Source: Paenibacillus sp. RC67 (GTDB lineage Bacteria > Bacillota > Bacilli > Paenibacillales > NBRC-103111). Taken from it: 64,000 nucleotides of DNA. The DNA is taken from contig NZ_CP125098.1 of assembly GCF_030020805.1 (NCBI RefSeq), positions 600,001 to 664,000 on the forward strand, given 5' to 3'. The stretch's first letter is position 1; each line of letters starts with the position of its first letter. The translations under genes and the position numbers were made by a program. This document shows positions 18,957 to 28,548 of the stretch, one piece after another. A model generated the notes under the pieces. The model did no database searches, was not told where the DNA came from, and worked only from the letters and a program-made list of their open reading frames with translations.

Positions 18957-19131
18957 TCCGAACAGCTCCTTATACATGGATGGGAGGTACAGATTGCCGA
19001 GAAGTATACTTTCCTATCATTATAGATTTTTTCAATGCCAATGAAAACCTTAGAGGGTTTTCATATTTGCAGGTAATCGTCCATTTTGCTTGAAGATATC
19101 GAGGAAATGGTTCTTTTCCTAGCAGTGTAAC

Positions 19132-19168
19132 AAAAAAGGAACCGGAAGCGTCCGCTTCCTAAGTTCCT
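19132..19168 (-). terminator. Terminator of the LCP gene
   Basis: Stem AGGAACTTAGGAAGCG / CGCTTCCGGTTCCT on the minus strand followed by TTTTTTG. Confidence 0.85.
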
Positions 19169-19204
19169 CTCTGTTGTCATCCCCGCCGCAGCGAGACCTT
19201 CGGA

Positions 19205-20296
19205 TTATTTGTGAACGGCTCCGCTGCCTGGAGTACTCGATAATATGGTTGAACCTGAGCTGGTTTTACCATTCGTCGAGCCATTGCCAGTCTTACCGTT
19301 GGAAGCTGGCACTTTATCCGTTGCAGCCGGATCTCGGCCATCAAATAATGCTTTGATATAGGTTTGCAATTTATCTTTATTGACAGACAAAACCTCTGCA
19401 CCACCAACACGTTTTTCGATTAGAAGATCGGATGGAGGAATTTGCTGGCTGTTCATGCCTTCGGCCTTCGCTTCGTAGCCAAGGGAACCGAGCTTGAGCA
19501 TATCTGTGGTTGTCAGGTTCGTCTCAATATAAGGATCGATGCTGTTTAAGATTTTGGGCAGCCTGAGCAAGGATGAGGTGCTCTGCATCTTTTGCAGGAC
19601 GGCTTGAATAAATTTGCGCTGACGCTCGGTCCGCGAGAAATCGCTCATTGCATCATGACGGAATCGCACATATTGCAGCGCGGTTTTGCCATTCAGGTGC
19701 TGCATCCCTTTTTTTAAGTTAATATCGTATTCATGCCCATCTTCAGCATCAGAATATTTCATGTCCTTTTCTACGAGCAGATCAATCCCATCAATCGCGT
19801 CGACGAGAGCAATGAAGCCTTTAAAATCCGTATACACATAGTATTGAATCGGGATGCCCATTAAATCACTGACGGTTTTCATCGCCAGATTAGGCCCTCC
19901 AATAGCTAATGCGGCATTAATCCGATCCTCGCCTTGACCTGGAATCTTCACATAGGTATCCCGCAAAATTGAAAATAAATAAGCTTTTTTCGTAACCGGA
20001 TCAATGGAGGCAACCATCAGCGTGTCTGATCGTGGAATTTCATTCTTCTTCATCCCGCGGGAGTCTCCACCAAGCAGCAGAACGTTGACTCTTTGCTTGC
20101 CTTCCCATTTGGGGGGCATATACGTCTCGGATACTTTGGTTGTGCTTTTAGTTGTAATGCCGCTGAAGAGCTTGTCATTATCCGGTTTCGTTTGAATGTT
20201 ATTAGCGAAATGTAAAAATGCGTATGTATAATATCCGACCCCTACGAAGAGCAGAAGCACTGTTGTGAATATCGCCCATTTGATTTTGCTGGCCAT
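19205..20296 (-). CDS. LytR-CpsA-Psr (LCP) family cell-wall ligase
   Basis: Membrane-anchored enzyme of the family that transfers wall teichoic acid or other glycopolymers from undecaprenyl phosphate to peptidoglycan. 363 aa. One N-terminal membrane helix (residues 7-28), then the LCP domain with NVLLLGGDSRG, PRSDTLMVASIDP, FSILRDTYVKIPG, and the RFRHDAMSDFSRTERQ block that binds pyrophosphate. The last 40 residues are a Gly/Ser/Thr/Asn-rich, probably disordered, tail. AAGGAAGG precedes ATG 20296. Monocistronic. The divergent gap 20297-20746 holds no gene that I can support and only weak promoter-like strings. Confidence 0.92.
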   Translation of the reverse strand: MASKIKWAIFTTVLLLFVGVGYYTYAFLHFANNIQTKPDNDKLFSGITTKSTTKVSETYMPPKWEGKQRVNVLLLGGDSRGMKKNEIPRSDTLMVASIDPVTKKAYLFSILRDTYVKIPGQGEDRINAALAIGGPNLAMKTVSDLMGIPIQYYVYTDFKGFIALVDAIDGIDLLVEKDMKYSDAEDGHEYDINLKKGMQHLNGKTALQYVRFRHDAMSDFSRTERQRKFIQAVLQKMQSTSSLLRLPKILNSIDPYIETNLTTTDMLKLGSLGYEAKAEGMNSQQIPPSDLLIEKRVGGAEVLSVNKDKLQTYIKALFDGRDPAATDKVPASNGKTGNGSTNGKTSSGSTILSSTPGSGAVHK

Positions 20297-20746
20297 CTGA
20301 TCCTTCCTTTCATAAAGTTGTCAGCCGCTTTTCCTTTGCAATGGGTTCGTGTATCATAACTTATAGGTTTTGACAATGCTGCAGGAACATGCATGGAGGA
20401 TATAGGAAAGCTTGGCGCCGTCAAGACATGTCGATCCTTTGGGAAAAAGGTCCTGTTATTGTATACTTACCACACGAAACGCAATCGTAAACGGATGAAG
20501 GCGGAACGAACGATAGGAAATCGATCATACCTTAACATCATCTAAATCAAGTGCGGTTGCACATCACGCCAAGCTGCTTCTATGGAAGTCGGCTTAGTTG
20601 GGTGATGTTTACATTATAATTTGATCGGTTTCCTTATAGCAAGTTTCGCCACAATCAGACATGTTTTGATGGCCTGTACATTCAGGTATGGAATAAGATA
20701 GTCCATTCGTTAAAACTATAAGATAAATGGTCATCAGGAGGAAGCT

Positions 20747-21799
20747 ATGCAAGCTATTGAAGTACACAATCTTCGTAAAGATTTTAGAGTCCAAAAGAGC
20801 CGCGAAGGGCTCAGAGGTGCTGTGCAGGACTTGTTTCGTCGGGAATACAAGCAAGTCAGAGCAGTGAAGGATATCAGCTTTGAAATTCCCCAAGGGGAAA
20901 TTTGCGGCTATATCGGTGAGAATGGTGCAGGCAAATCGACGACGATTAAAATGCTGACAGGAATTTTAGTGCCTACGGCAGGAGACATTCGCGTTAACGG
21001 CTATATCCCTCACAAAGAACGGGAAAAGTTCGTGAGCGGCATTGGCGTCGTCTTTGGACAGCGCAGTCAGCTTTGGTGGGACATCGGCGTTATAGAATCG
21101 TTCCAATTGTTGAAAAAGGTTTACCGTGTCTCGGAGTCCGACTTCAGACAGCGTCTTAATGAGCTGGTGGAGCGTCTTCAGCTGTCCGAGCTGCTGGCCC
21201 GTCCGGTCCGGAAGCTCAGCTTAGGGCAGCGTATGCGCTGTGAATTGGCTGCGTCGCTGCTGCATAATCCCAAAATCCTTTTTCTGGACGAACCGACGAT
21301 CGGTCTCGATATTGTTGTCAAAACGGAAATCCGAGAGTTTTTGAAACAGATGAATCAGCGTTATGAAACGACGATTCTGTTAACAACACATGATTTGCAG
21401 GATATAGAAGCTCTCTGCTCCCGGGTCATTATGCTTGACGATGGAAATATCATCTATGACGGCGGCTTGGAGGAACTGAAGGCGACATGGGGCAAGGGCA
21501 AGGAAGTGATCCTGCAGTTTACGGATCCGGTATCGATAGATCGACTGCATGAGCTGACCCATGGGCTTCCGGTAGAATGGACGATGGACAACGACAGAAG
21601 CGCCAAGGTATGGATTCCGCAAGAAAAGGCCAATGTATCCGAGGTGCTAAGCCGAGTTGTCGGTGTGATGAGTATTGATGACATTAAGATTGTTGAGACG
21701 AACACCGATGATATCGTGCGAGAAATTTATAAATCCGGTTCGGCAGAAGCAAAGTCCGGGCAAGCGGCAGGGGAACAAGGAGTGAACGTTCATGCTTAG
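20747..21799 (+). CDS. ABC-2 exporter, ATP-binding subunit
   Basis: 350 aa ATPase energising a membrane exporter. Walker A GENGAGKST near residue 57, signature LSLGQRMRCELAA, Walker B ILFLDEPTIGLD, H-loop TTHD. The C-terminal 90 residues form the accessory domain common in DrrA/NatA-type exporters. GGAGG before the ATG is ideal. The stop overlaps the next gene by 8 nt, so the three genes 20747-23376 form one translationally coupled operon. Substrate unknown. Confidence 0.93.
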   Translation: MQAIEVHNLRKDFRVQKSREGLRGAVQDLFRREYKQVRAVKDISFEIPQGEICGYIGENGAGKSTTIKMLTGILVPTAGDIRVNGYIPHKEREKFVSGIGVVFGQRSQLWWDIGVIESFQLLKKVYRVSESDFRQRLNELVERLQLSELLARPVRKLSLGQRMRCELAASLLHNPKILFLDEPTIGLDIVVKTEIREFLKQMNQRYETTILLTTHDLQDIEALCSRVIMLDDGNIIYDGGLEELKATWGKGKEVILQFTDPVSIDRLHELTHGLPVEWTMDNDRSAKVWIPQEKANVSEVLSRVVGVMSIDDIKIVETNTDDIVREIYKSGSAEAKSGQAAGEQGVNVHA

Positions 21800-22586
21800 C
21801 GCCTACGTGGACATGATCCGGATCCGTTTCTTAATGATGCTTGCATACCGAGTTAATTATTACAGCGGTATTATCATTTATGCCCTAAATATTGGAGCCT
21901 ATTATTTCCTGTGGAAAGCTATATACGGAGCTAACGAAACGCTGGGCGGCATGACTGTAGCACAGATGACAACATATGTCGCCGTATCCTGGATGGCGCG
22001 TGCTTTTTATTTCAATAACCTGGACCGGGAGATCGCGAACGAAATCAAGGACGGCAGCGTGGCGATTCAATTCATCCGTCCCTACAACTATATTATTGTA
22101 AAAATGATGCAGGGCTTTGGCGAAGGCTTGTTTCGGCTTCTGTTGTTTTCAACGCCAGGGATGGTTATCGTATCGTTCTTGTTTCCTGTCAAGCTCCCTA
22201 CGGACCCCGGTGTGTGGGGAATATTCCTGCTTATGCTGTTCATGAGCTTTCTGATTAATACTCAGATTAATATAATTACCGGATTATTTGCATTTTTTCT
22301 TGAAAACAATGAAGGCATGATGCGCATGAAGCGGGTTGCCGTCGATTTGTTCTCCGGGCTTGTCATTCCGATGTCGTTTTTCCCGGGATGGGCCGAAGGA
22401 GTGTTAAATCTGCTCCCTTTTCAAGCCATTACGTATTTGCCGAGTGCCGTGTTTACGGGCAAGGTGAATGGCAGTGCCGTGTATGAGGTGCTCGGTGTGC
22501 AGCTGTTGTGGTTTGTGCTGCTTATCGTGCCGCTGGTCATTTTATGGCGCGGAGCGCGGACACGGCTGTTCGTGCAGGGAGGTTAA
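21792..22586 (+). CDS. ABC-2 exporter permease 1
   Basis: 264 aa integral membrane protein with about six helices, typical of ABC-2 permeases. Segments such as YYSGIIIYALNIGAYYFLW and LLWFVLLIVPLVILW are clear. Resembles the DUF990/ABC2_membrane_6 group, which comes as a pair of permeases with one ATPase, as here. It overlaps the ATPase gene by 8 nt and is followed 4 nt later by permease 2. Confidence 0.87.
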   Translation: MLSAYVDMIRIRFLMMLAYRVNYYSGIIIYALNIGAYYFLWKAIYGANETLGGMTVAQMTTYVAVSWMARAFYFNNLDREIANEIKDGSVAIQFIRPYNYIIVKMMQGFGEGLFRLLLFSTPGMVIVSFLFPVKLPTDPGVWGIFLLMLFMSFLINTQINIITGLFAFFLENNEGMMRMKRVAVDLFSGLVIPMSFFPGWAEGVLNLLPFQAITYLPSAVFTGKVNGSAVYEVLGVQLLWFVLLIVPLVILWRGARTRLFVQGG

Positions 22587-22590
22587 GACG

Positions 22591-23376
22591 ATGTTTTACG
22601 CTGGCTTGATTATTGATTATTTGAAAAATTACATGAAAACAAGAATGGAATATCGTTCCGACTTCTGGATTGAAGTGCTTTCAGATCTGATGTTCAATGG
22701 GTTAAACTTGTTTTTTATCCTGGTGGTGTTCCAGCATACGCAGCTCATTGGCTCTTGGAACGAGCAGCAAATATTGTTCATCTATGGTTACTTTATGGTG
22801 CCATACGGTATATTTATTACCTTTTTTAATTTGTGGGGATTTAGTGAGCGCTACATTGTAAAAGGGGAAATGGACCGCATTTTGACTCGTCCTGCGTATA
22901 ATCTGGTCCAGCTGATGCTGGAAAATATGGACCCTTCGTCGCTGTTTAGCGCACTGACAGGATTTCTCATTATGATTTATTCTTGGTCGCATCTGGGTAT
23001 CGCGCTTACGTGGTACGATCCATTCGTCTTCGTGCTGCTGGTGGTCGGTTCCATCATGATTTATGGGGGCGTCTATATCTTCTTTACGTCGCTGTCATTC
23101 TTCTCCGACTCGCCGACAGGAATACTGCCTCTCTTGTGGAATATTCAGAACTATGGGCGCTATCCAATGACAATCTACAATAAGCTCATCGGCGTATTGC
23201 TTACTTGGGTGCTTCCGTTTGGTTTTGTAGGGTTTTATCCTGCAGCCTATTTTCTGGATCGGGCCAACTGGGGGACGTTCGCTCTGCTGACTCCGGTAGT
23301 TGGAGTCGTATTTTTGTCGGTTGCACTATTCATTTGGAATTACGGTGTTAAGCGGTATCGCGGTGCCGGTTCGTAA
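22591..23376 (+). CDS. ABC-2 exporter permease 2
   Basis: 261 aa, about six membrane helices. ATG 22591 follows GGGAGG; an in-frame upstream extension to 22468 is inside permease 1 and is rejected. Together with the two preceding genes it should form a heterodimeric exporter. Confidence 0.87.
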   Translation: MFYAGLIIDYLKNYMKTRMEYRSDFWIEVLSDLMFNGLNLFFILVVFQHTQLIGSWNEQQILFIYGYFMVPYGIFITFFNLWGFSERYIVKGEMDRILTRPAYNLVQLMLENMDPSSLFSALTGFLIMIYSWSHLGIALTWYDPFVFVLLVVGSIMIYGGVYIFFTSLSFFSDSPTGILPLLWNIQNYGRYPMTIYNKLIGVLLTWVLPFGFVGFYPAAYFLDRANWGTFALLTPVVGVVFLSVALFIWNYGVKRYRGAGS

Positions 23377-23386
23377 TCACATATAA

Positions 23387-23497
23387 ATGAGGCTGTTACG
23401 CGCGCATTATCCTTTCATTCTGAAACGGATACATCTATTCATTGATGATAGGTTTTCAGTTTGGAGGGAGCGGGCGTACAGCCTCTTTTTTGCGTCT
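23387..23497 (+). terminator. Long nested terminator of the exporter operon
   Basis: GAGGCTGT...ACGC pairs with GCGTACAGCCTC across a loop of about 80 nt, followed by TTTTTTG. The loop contains its own stem CTGAAAC / GTTTTCAG. It ends just before the convergent metS stop, so nothing else fits in the gap. Confidence 0.6.
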
Positions 23498-23504
23498 AAA
23501 TGGA

Positions 23505-25130
23505 TCAATACCCACTTCTCAGTTTCTCTAATTCTTCCTCTATTCGGCTCGCGTCGATTCTCTCGAATAAAGGCTCAAGCGCCTGAAGATGCCTAGATGA
23601 AGGTACCTCCAAGTAGCTCCACCCTGGCTCTGTGATGCCCAGGAACGAACGGATTTTATCGCAAGAAAAAGGCAGGAAAGGCGAAAGCAAATTGGACAGG
23701 TTTACGATGATTTGTACACAAGTGTACAAGGTGTTCGCTCCTTCTACAGGACTTTCTTTTACTTGAATCCACGGCTTATGCTCGTCGAAATATTTGTTAG
23801 CGCTGCGGACATAAGTGAACAGAGTCTCCAATGCGGACTTGCACTTACCGGCTTCCAGCAAAGCTCCTGTTTGAACGTATAGAGCCTCGAGCTGCAGGCG
23901 AACTTCGTTATCCATTTGTCCCGAAGGCAGTTCCCCCTGGAATGATTTCATTAGAAACATCAAATTCCGGTTGACGAAGTTACCGAAAGCTCCGAGCAGC
24001 TCACCGTTATGACAGTGAATGAAGGCTCTCCACGAGAAGTCCGTATCTCTATGCTCCGGGCCGTTCGATATGAGGAAATACCTCAATGAATCGGGATGGT
24101 ATCGTTCAAGCATATAGGGCAGCCAGACTGCCCAGTTATTGCTCGTTGAGAACTTCCTGCCTTCTAGCGTTAAATATTCGTTTGAGATGATTCGATCCGG
24201 AAGATGGAGATGTCCTACACCGAGTAAAATCGCCGGTAAGATTAAAGTATGGAAAGGAATATTATCTTTCCCGTGCACGTAATAGGCTGTAGCTTGCTCA
24301 GACCAGAACTTTTCCCAGTTAGAGTTCGTCTCTTCTCCCCACTGCATGCTGGCGGATAAATAACCGCTGACTGCCTCGATCCACACGTAAATTTTTTTAC
24401 CCTCAAAACCTTCGAGCGGAACATCGATGCCCCAAGCCAAATCACGAGTTGCTGCGCGGTCTAGCAAGCCTTGTTTCAAATAACGCCGCGTCAGTTGAAG
24501 AGCGTTATCTCTCCATCCGGTGCATTGCTCCACATAGGCTTCCAGTTGGGTCTGGAACCTGGATAAAGCTAGAAAATAATGATCCGTATGCCGAACGGTC
24601 GGTGTATGCTTACACAGCTTGCATTTAGGTTCACGAAGCTCCAAGGGATCGAGCAGGGAAGAGCATGCATCACATTGGTCACCTCTTGCTTCACTTCCGC
24701 AATGCGGGCAGAGCCCCTCCACATAGCGATCCGGCAGAAACTGCTCGCATTCCGTACAATACGTTTGTTGCACCGCTTTTTTATAAAGAAAACCATGATC
24801 GAGCAGCTTCAAAAACAACTTCTGCACAATCTTATGATGAAATGGATCGTCGGTTCGCGTATAGAGATCGTATGAAAAGCCAAGCTTTTGAAAGCACTCC
24901 GAGAACTCCTGATGATACCTGTCTGTAATGGTCCTAGGCTCCACACCTTCCTGACCTGCCCGGATGGAAATAGGGGTTCCATGGCAGTCACTTCCCGATA
25001 CGTAGAGCACCTCCTCTCCTTTTTGTCTATAATAGCGAGCTATAATATCACCCGGCAGCAAGCTTGCCACTCGCCCTAGATGAAGTGAGCCATTCGCATA
25101 CGGCCATGCGCCTCCAATAAAAATCGCCAT
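23505..25130 (-). CDS. metS: Methionyl-tRNA synthetase, T-box controlled
   Basis: Charges tRNA-Met with methionine in the cytosol. 541 aa, shorter than the 650-aa Bacillus type because the C-terminal tRNA-binding domain is absent. HIGH equivalent ANGSLHLGR near residue 14, KMSKS replaced by KFSTS in [12 protein letters not shown], and a zinc-knuckle insertion with paired CxxC motifs (YCTECE, CPHCG, CDAC, CKLC). The anticodon domain is C-terminal. ATG 25130 is chosen because GGGAGG is 9 nt upstream. Paenibacilli often have a second MetRS; this one may be the inducible copy. Confidence 0.92.
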   Translation of the reverse strand: MAIFIGGAWPYANGSLHLGRVASLLPGDIIARYYRQKGEEVLYVSGSDCHGTPISIRAGQEGVEPRTITDRYHQEFSECFQKLGFSYDLYTRTDDPFHHKIVQKLFLKLLDHGFLYKKAVQQTYCTECEQFLPDRYVEGLCPHCGSEARGDQCDACSSLLDPLELREPKCKLCKHTPTVRHTDHYFLALSRFQTQLEAYVEQCTGWRDNALQLTRRYLKQGLLDRAATRDLAWGIDVPLEGFEGKKIYVWIEAVSGYLSASMQWGEETNSNWEKFWSEQATAYYVHGKDNIPFHTLILPAILLGVGHLHLPDRIISNEYLTLEGRKFSTSNNWAVWLPYMLERYHPDSLRYFLISNGPEHRDTDFSWRAFIHCHNGELLGAFGNFVNRNLMFLMKSFQGELPSGQMDNEVRLQLEALYVQTGALLEAGKCKSALETLFTYVRSANKYFDEHKPWIQVKESPVEGANTLYTCVQIIVNLSNLLSPFLPFSCDKIRSFLGITEPGWSYLEVPSSRHLQALEPLFERIDASRIEEELEKLRSGY

Positions 25131-25157
25131 AATTCCCATCCTCCCAAATTCGATTGA

Positions 25158-25474
25158 AAAACAAAAAAACTCCCGTCCTCAAAAGGACGAGAGTATGACT
25201 CACGCGTTACCACCTCAAATTTATCCGCACTTCGCAGCGGCGGACCTCTTCAGGTACGGCACCTTATACAAGGTGGTTATACCCTAGCACGTTAACGGGC
25301 GCACCCGGTGCAGCCTACTTCCATCAGCTATATTAGCTGAACGGGGTTCGATGCACGGCTCAGAGACCATGTTCGTCAGATGCTTCTTTACTCCTTTTCA
25401 GCTGCCGGAGCTCTCTGTTCAAAGAAGGGATTCCAACTACTCTTTCTCTTCGTAGCTTTTCAACTATTCATTAA
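25158..25474 (-). ncRNA. T-box riboswitch, methionine-specific
   Basis: On the minus strand the leader of metS contains a T-box core GGTGGTAACGCG (complement of about 25203-25214) and a terminator ACTCTCGTCC / GGACGGGAGT with a T run. The candidate specifier ATG (complement 25368-25370) is in GAACATGG, the expected context before CTGAGC. Uncharged tRNA-Met should stabilise the antiterminator and permit transcription of metS. Confidence 0.87.
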
Positions 25475-25480
25475 TGAGAC

Positions 25481-25509
25481 ATTATATCCAGAAATTAACT
25501 TTTTATCAA
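25481..25509 (-). promoter_or_regulatory. Promoter of the metS T-box transcript
   Basis: Minus strand TTGATA (25509-25504), 17-nt spacer, TATAAT (25486-25481); near-consensus sigma-A promoter. Start expected near 25474. Confidence 0.78.
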
Positions 25510-25691
25510 TGGGCTTATTGACTAAATCTGCTAAGAAGATGGTTGGAGGGAAGTATTTTAAGCAAACTTTAAGCTGGTATTTAGCTAAAATTCATTTTGG
25601 CGTAAAAGTTAGTTCATATATGAAGAATATACTGATCCATGTAAGGGAGAGAGCCTATAGAGAAACATATCGGATAAAGGTGGAGAGAGCC

Positions 25692-26378
25692 ATGAAATCT
25701 ATGAAGCACAAAATGATGGCGGGAACTGTCGCGGCAGCTTTGCTGATTGCGGGATTAGGTGGTGCCATTACCCATCCGGTCTATGCTGACGATGACAGCA
25801 GTGATTCCGGCACAGTCGTCACTGCTCCGGTTAACACATCGATACCGCTGTCCAAACGCGTCAACCTGGAGCTGAATCTTATTATCGTTAAGGCATCCGG
25901 AATTCTCGACATGGATTACGACGATTTGAATGAGGCACTGAAGGGAGGCAAATCTCTAGCCAGTGTTTCAGTAGAGCAAGGAAAAAGTGCTGAGGATTTA
26001 ATGAACAAACTGACTGACGATACACTCAGCTTGATTAACAATGCGCTTTCCAGCAATCAAATTACGCAGGCCGAAGCCGATACGCTCAATAAGAAAGCAA
26101 CGGAACAAATTCGGAAAATCGTAAATGAAGCAGGCTATCAAGTAAAAGAGCATACGGATAAAGCCAAACAGCCTTTGAAGCTGCAGCAATCCCTTAAGGC
26201 TGAAGACATTGCGGCTGCATTAGGAGTAACGAAGCAGGAACTGAATGAGGAGCTGAACAACGGCAAAAGCCTCTCCGAGATCGCCCTTGATAAAGGGATG
26301 ACGGATGAACAGCTTATTAACAAGCTGAAGGATGTCCTGACTCCTTCCCTTCAAAGCCTTATTGTTCAAAAAAAATAA
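25692..26378 (+). CDS. Secreted protein with two ELNxxLxxGKSL-type helical repeats
   Basis: 228 aa. Signal peptide with hydrophobic core AGTVAAALLIAGLGGAITH, cut after VYA. Two repeats of about 45 residues share the pattern DLNEALKGGKSLASVSVEQG and ELNEELNNGKSLSEIALDKG, each followed by xxxxLxNKL. The same unit appears in the truncated gene at 63694. Function not recognised; such units are found in secreted proteins of paenibacilli. ATG 25692 follows GGTGGAG; the open frame back to 25380 is antisense to the T-box and is rejected. Divergent from metS. Confidence 0.72.
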   Translation: MKSMKHKMMAGTVAAALLIAGLGGAITHPVYADDDSSDSGTVVTAPVNTSIPLSKRVNLELNLIIVKASGILDMDYDDLNEALKGGKSLASVSVEQGKSAEDLMNKLTDDTLSLINNALSSNQITQAEADTLNKKATEQIRKIVNEAGYQVKEHTDKAKQPLKLQQSLKAEDIAAALGVTKQELNEELNNGKSLSEIALDKGMTDEQLINKLKDVLTPSLQSLIVQKK

Positions 26379-26528
26379 CTATACACAGCTTGGGCCGCCT
26401 CATGGAAAATGGGGTGGCTATTGCCTTGTCAGCCCTAGAACGCTTCAACTCTGTTGCCACATAAAAGAGAGAATGGTTACAGATGCTACATCTATTCGGA
26501 ATCGTTATTAGGATCAGGAGGGGAAAGC

Positions 26529-27812
26529 ATGCTGAAAAGAAATAAGAAGAACAAAAATAAATCGAACAATAAAGCAAAAGCAAAGCCGTCTCATACAGCT
26601 TCTAAATTTTTGCTATCGAATATGCTCGCTGCAACCCCAACCAGTAAGGGAAATGTACAATATATAACGAAGCCGAAAGCGGCTGCAATTCCGTATTCCA
26701 ACACGGGAATCGTTGAAAATCTACGCAAAGACAAGAGGCTCGACTATTGGCCGACTGAAGGTTGGAAAATGGCCGCTCCTGAAGAGTTAGGGATGGATTC
26801 CAATGCCCTTGCCGATATGGTAAAGGAATTCAAGGACGAGCGAGTGGATGGCTTCGTTCTAATCCGTGACGGCTATGTAGCTGCCGAAGGATATAATGGC
26901 GATTGGGATGAGGAAAAGCGGCATCCGATGTACTCCGTAACGAAAAGTGTTACATCGGCCCTCGTAGGCATGGCCGTAGACCAGGGAACCATAAGAGCGG
27001 ACCAAACGCTGCAAGAGCTGTTTTCGGAAATCGTACTCGATCCTTTAAAGGCTAAGATCACGGTAGGGCAACTGCTCTCCATGACATCGGGGATGGATTG
27101 GGACAACAAGCAAGAGAGGTCCTCACATGAAATGGCCAATTCGCCGGATTGGGGCCAATACATTCTGAAACAGCCAATGGCAGCGAAACCTGGGACCATG
27201 TTCAGGTACAGTAACGGGAATGCGCATTTGCTGTCCGTCTCAATGCAAAAAGCAACAGGGATTCCGCTTAGCATCCTAGCCAAAATCAATCTATTTGATC
27301 CGATGGGGATTACGAATGTTTCCTGGGGGCAAGATCCACAAGGCAACCTAATCGGTGCTTGGGGTCTCCATTTGACCTGTAGGGATATGGCTAAATTCGG
27401 GTTGATGTATTTGCATAATGGCCGCTGGGAAAATTATCAGATTGTGCCGAACGAATGGGTCGAGGAATCTGTACAGCAGCAAGCGACGGAAATGTATGAC
27501 GACGGTACGGAAGGTGGATTTGGCTACTTATGGTGGCTTAAGGTCATAGTTATTCCGGGGGATACACCGGTGCATCATGATGTGTTTTACTCGGCGGGCT
27601 CTGGGGGACAGCGCATTTTCGTCGTACCGGATTTAAATTTGATTATGGCTATTGGCGCGACGAATGAGGAGGACGATTTTATGCCGGAGCGAATGCTTAT
27701 CAAAGCCATCATGGCCGTGCGATCGGACGAAGCGCTGCCCGCAAATGATGAAGGTGTCTCAAAGCTGAGATCCTCTCTGCGGTCTTTTAAGGATACGTCT
27801 ACTTTACGGTAG
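26529..27812 (+). CDS. Serine hydrolase of the beta-lactamase class C / DD-peptidase fold
   Basis: 427 aa. Catalytic SxxK in YSVTKSV near residue 152, YxN in FRYSNGN, and a GSGGQR segment in the place of KTG. Lys/Asn-rich N-terminus (KRNKKNKNKSNNKAKAK) without a clear signal peptide. Members hydrolyse esters, amides or D-amino-acid peptides; substrate unknown. AGGAGGGG lies 8 nt before ATG 26529. Monocistronic. An upstream in-frame start at 26454 lacks a ribosome-binding site. Confidence 0.84.
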   Translation: MLKRNKKNKNKSNNKAKAKPSHTASKFLLSNMLAATPTSKGNVQYITKPKAAAIPYSNTGIVENLRKDKRLDYWPTEGWKMAAPEELGMDSNALADMVKEFKDERVDGFVLIRDGYVAAEGYNGDWDEEKRHPMYSVTKSVTSALVGMAVDQGTIRADQTLQELFSEIVLDPLKAKITVGQLLSMTSGMDWDNKQERSSHEMANSPDWGQYILKQPMAAKPGTMFRYSNGNAHLLSVSMQKATGIPLSILAKINLFDPMGITNVSWGQDPQGNLIGAWGLHLTCRDMAKFGLMYLHNGRWENYQIVPNEWVEESVQQQATEMYDDGTEGGFGYLWWLKVIVIPGDTPVHHDVFYSAGSGGQRIFVVPDLNLIMAIGATNEEDDFMPERMLIKAIMAVRSDEALPANDEGVSKLRSSLRSFKDTSTLR

Positions 27813-27878
27813 TGCGTTTGTGAAATATCTGGAATAGCGGTATACTCGACGTGACATACGCTATGAAGGAGAATACTT

Positions 27879-28349
27879 ATGACATTGGAATGTGGACAAC
27901 AAGCGCCAGATTTTGAACTCCCCTCCTCTAACGGACAACTTGTCAAGCTATCCGATTTTCGAGGAAAACATGTGCTGCTTTATTTTTATCCTAAGGATAT
28001 GACACCGACCTGTACGACGCAGGCTTGCGATTTGCGGGATCGCGCGGATTTGTTCGAGGCTCAGGACACCGTTATTATCGGGATAAGCCCGGACCCCGTC
28101 AAGCGGCATACCAAATTTATTGAAAAGTACGGCTTGCCCTTTTTGTTATTATCAGATGAAGATCATCGGGTTGCTGAATTGTACGAGGTTTGGCAGCTGA
28201 AGACTTTATACGGCAAACAGTATATGGGAGTGGAGCGATCCACGTTTATCATCGATAAAGAGGGAATGTTAGTAAAGCAGTGGCGCAAGGTCAAAATTAA
28301 AAATCATGTTGAAGAATCGCTGAATTATATTAAAGACAACTTGGCGTAA
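27879..28349 (+). CDS. bcp: Thioredoxin-dependent peroxiredoxin (Bcp/PrxQ type)
   Basis: 156 aa thiol peroxidase reducing hydroperoxides with thioredoxin. Peroxidatic Cys in MTPTCTTQACDLRD; the second Cys five residues later is the usual resolving Cys of Bcp. Motifs APDFELP and YFYPKD are typical. GAAGGAGAA precedes the ATG. Confidence 0.94.
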   Translation: MTLECGQQAPDFELPSSNGQLVKLSDFRGKHVLLYFYPKDMTPTCTTQACDLRDRADLFEAQDTVIIGISPDPVKRHTKFIEKYGLPFLLLSDEDHRVAELYEVWQLKTLYGKQYMGVERSTFIIDKEGMLVKQWRKVKIKNHVEESLNYIKDNLA

Positions 28350-28420
28350 CAGGGTATTGATTCATCCCATGTTCTATTAGATGTCTTTATCTATGAAATA
28401 TGAAACAAGCAGTTATCAAG

Positions 28421-28456
28421 GAGCAGCTGAGGAGCCCAAGCCCGGCTGCTCTTTTT
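28421..28456 (+). terminator. Terminator of bcp
   Basis: GAGCAGC / GCTGCTC stem followed by TTTTTG. Confidence 0.82.
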
Positions 28457-28548
28457 GCATGGAAGAAGAAATTATTGAGGCATATGATGATGCGGTCTCC
28501 CATATAGTCTATTAAGTCAAATTAATAGATTATGCGGAGGGATCCTTC

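Noticed and set aside
22468..22590. Longer permease 2 starting within permease 1
   Set aside because: ATG 22591 has a GGGAGG and gives a normal permease; the extension is out of place inside the previous gene.
25380..25691. In-frame N-terminal extension of the secreted repeat protein
   Set aside because: It is antisense to the metS T-box, lacks a Shine-Dalgarno, and precedes a clear signal peptide start at 25692.
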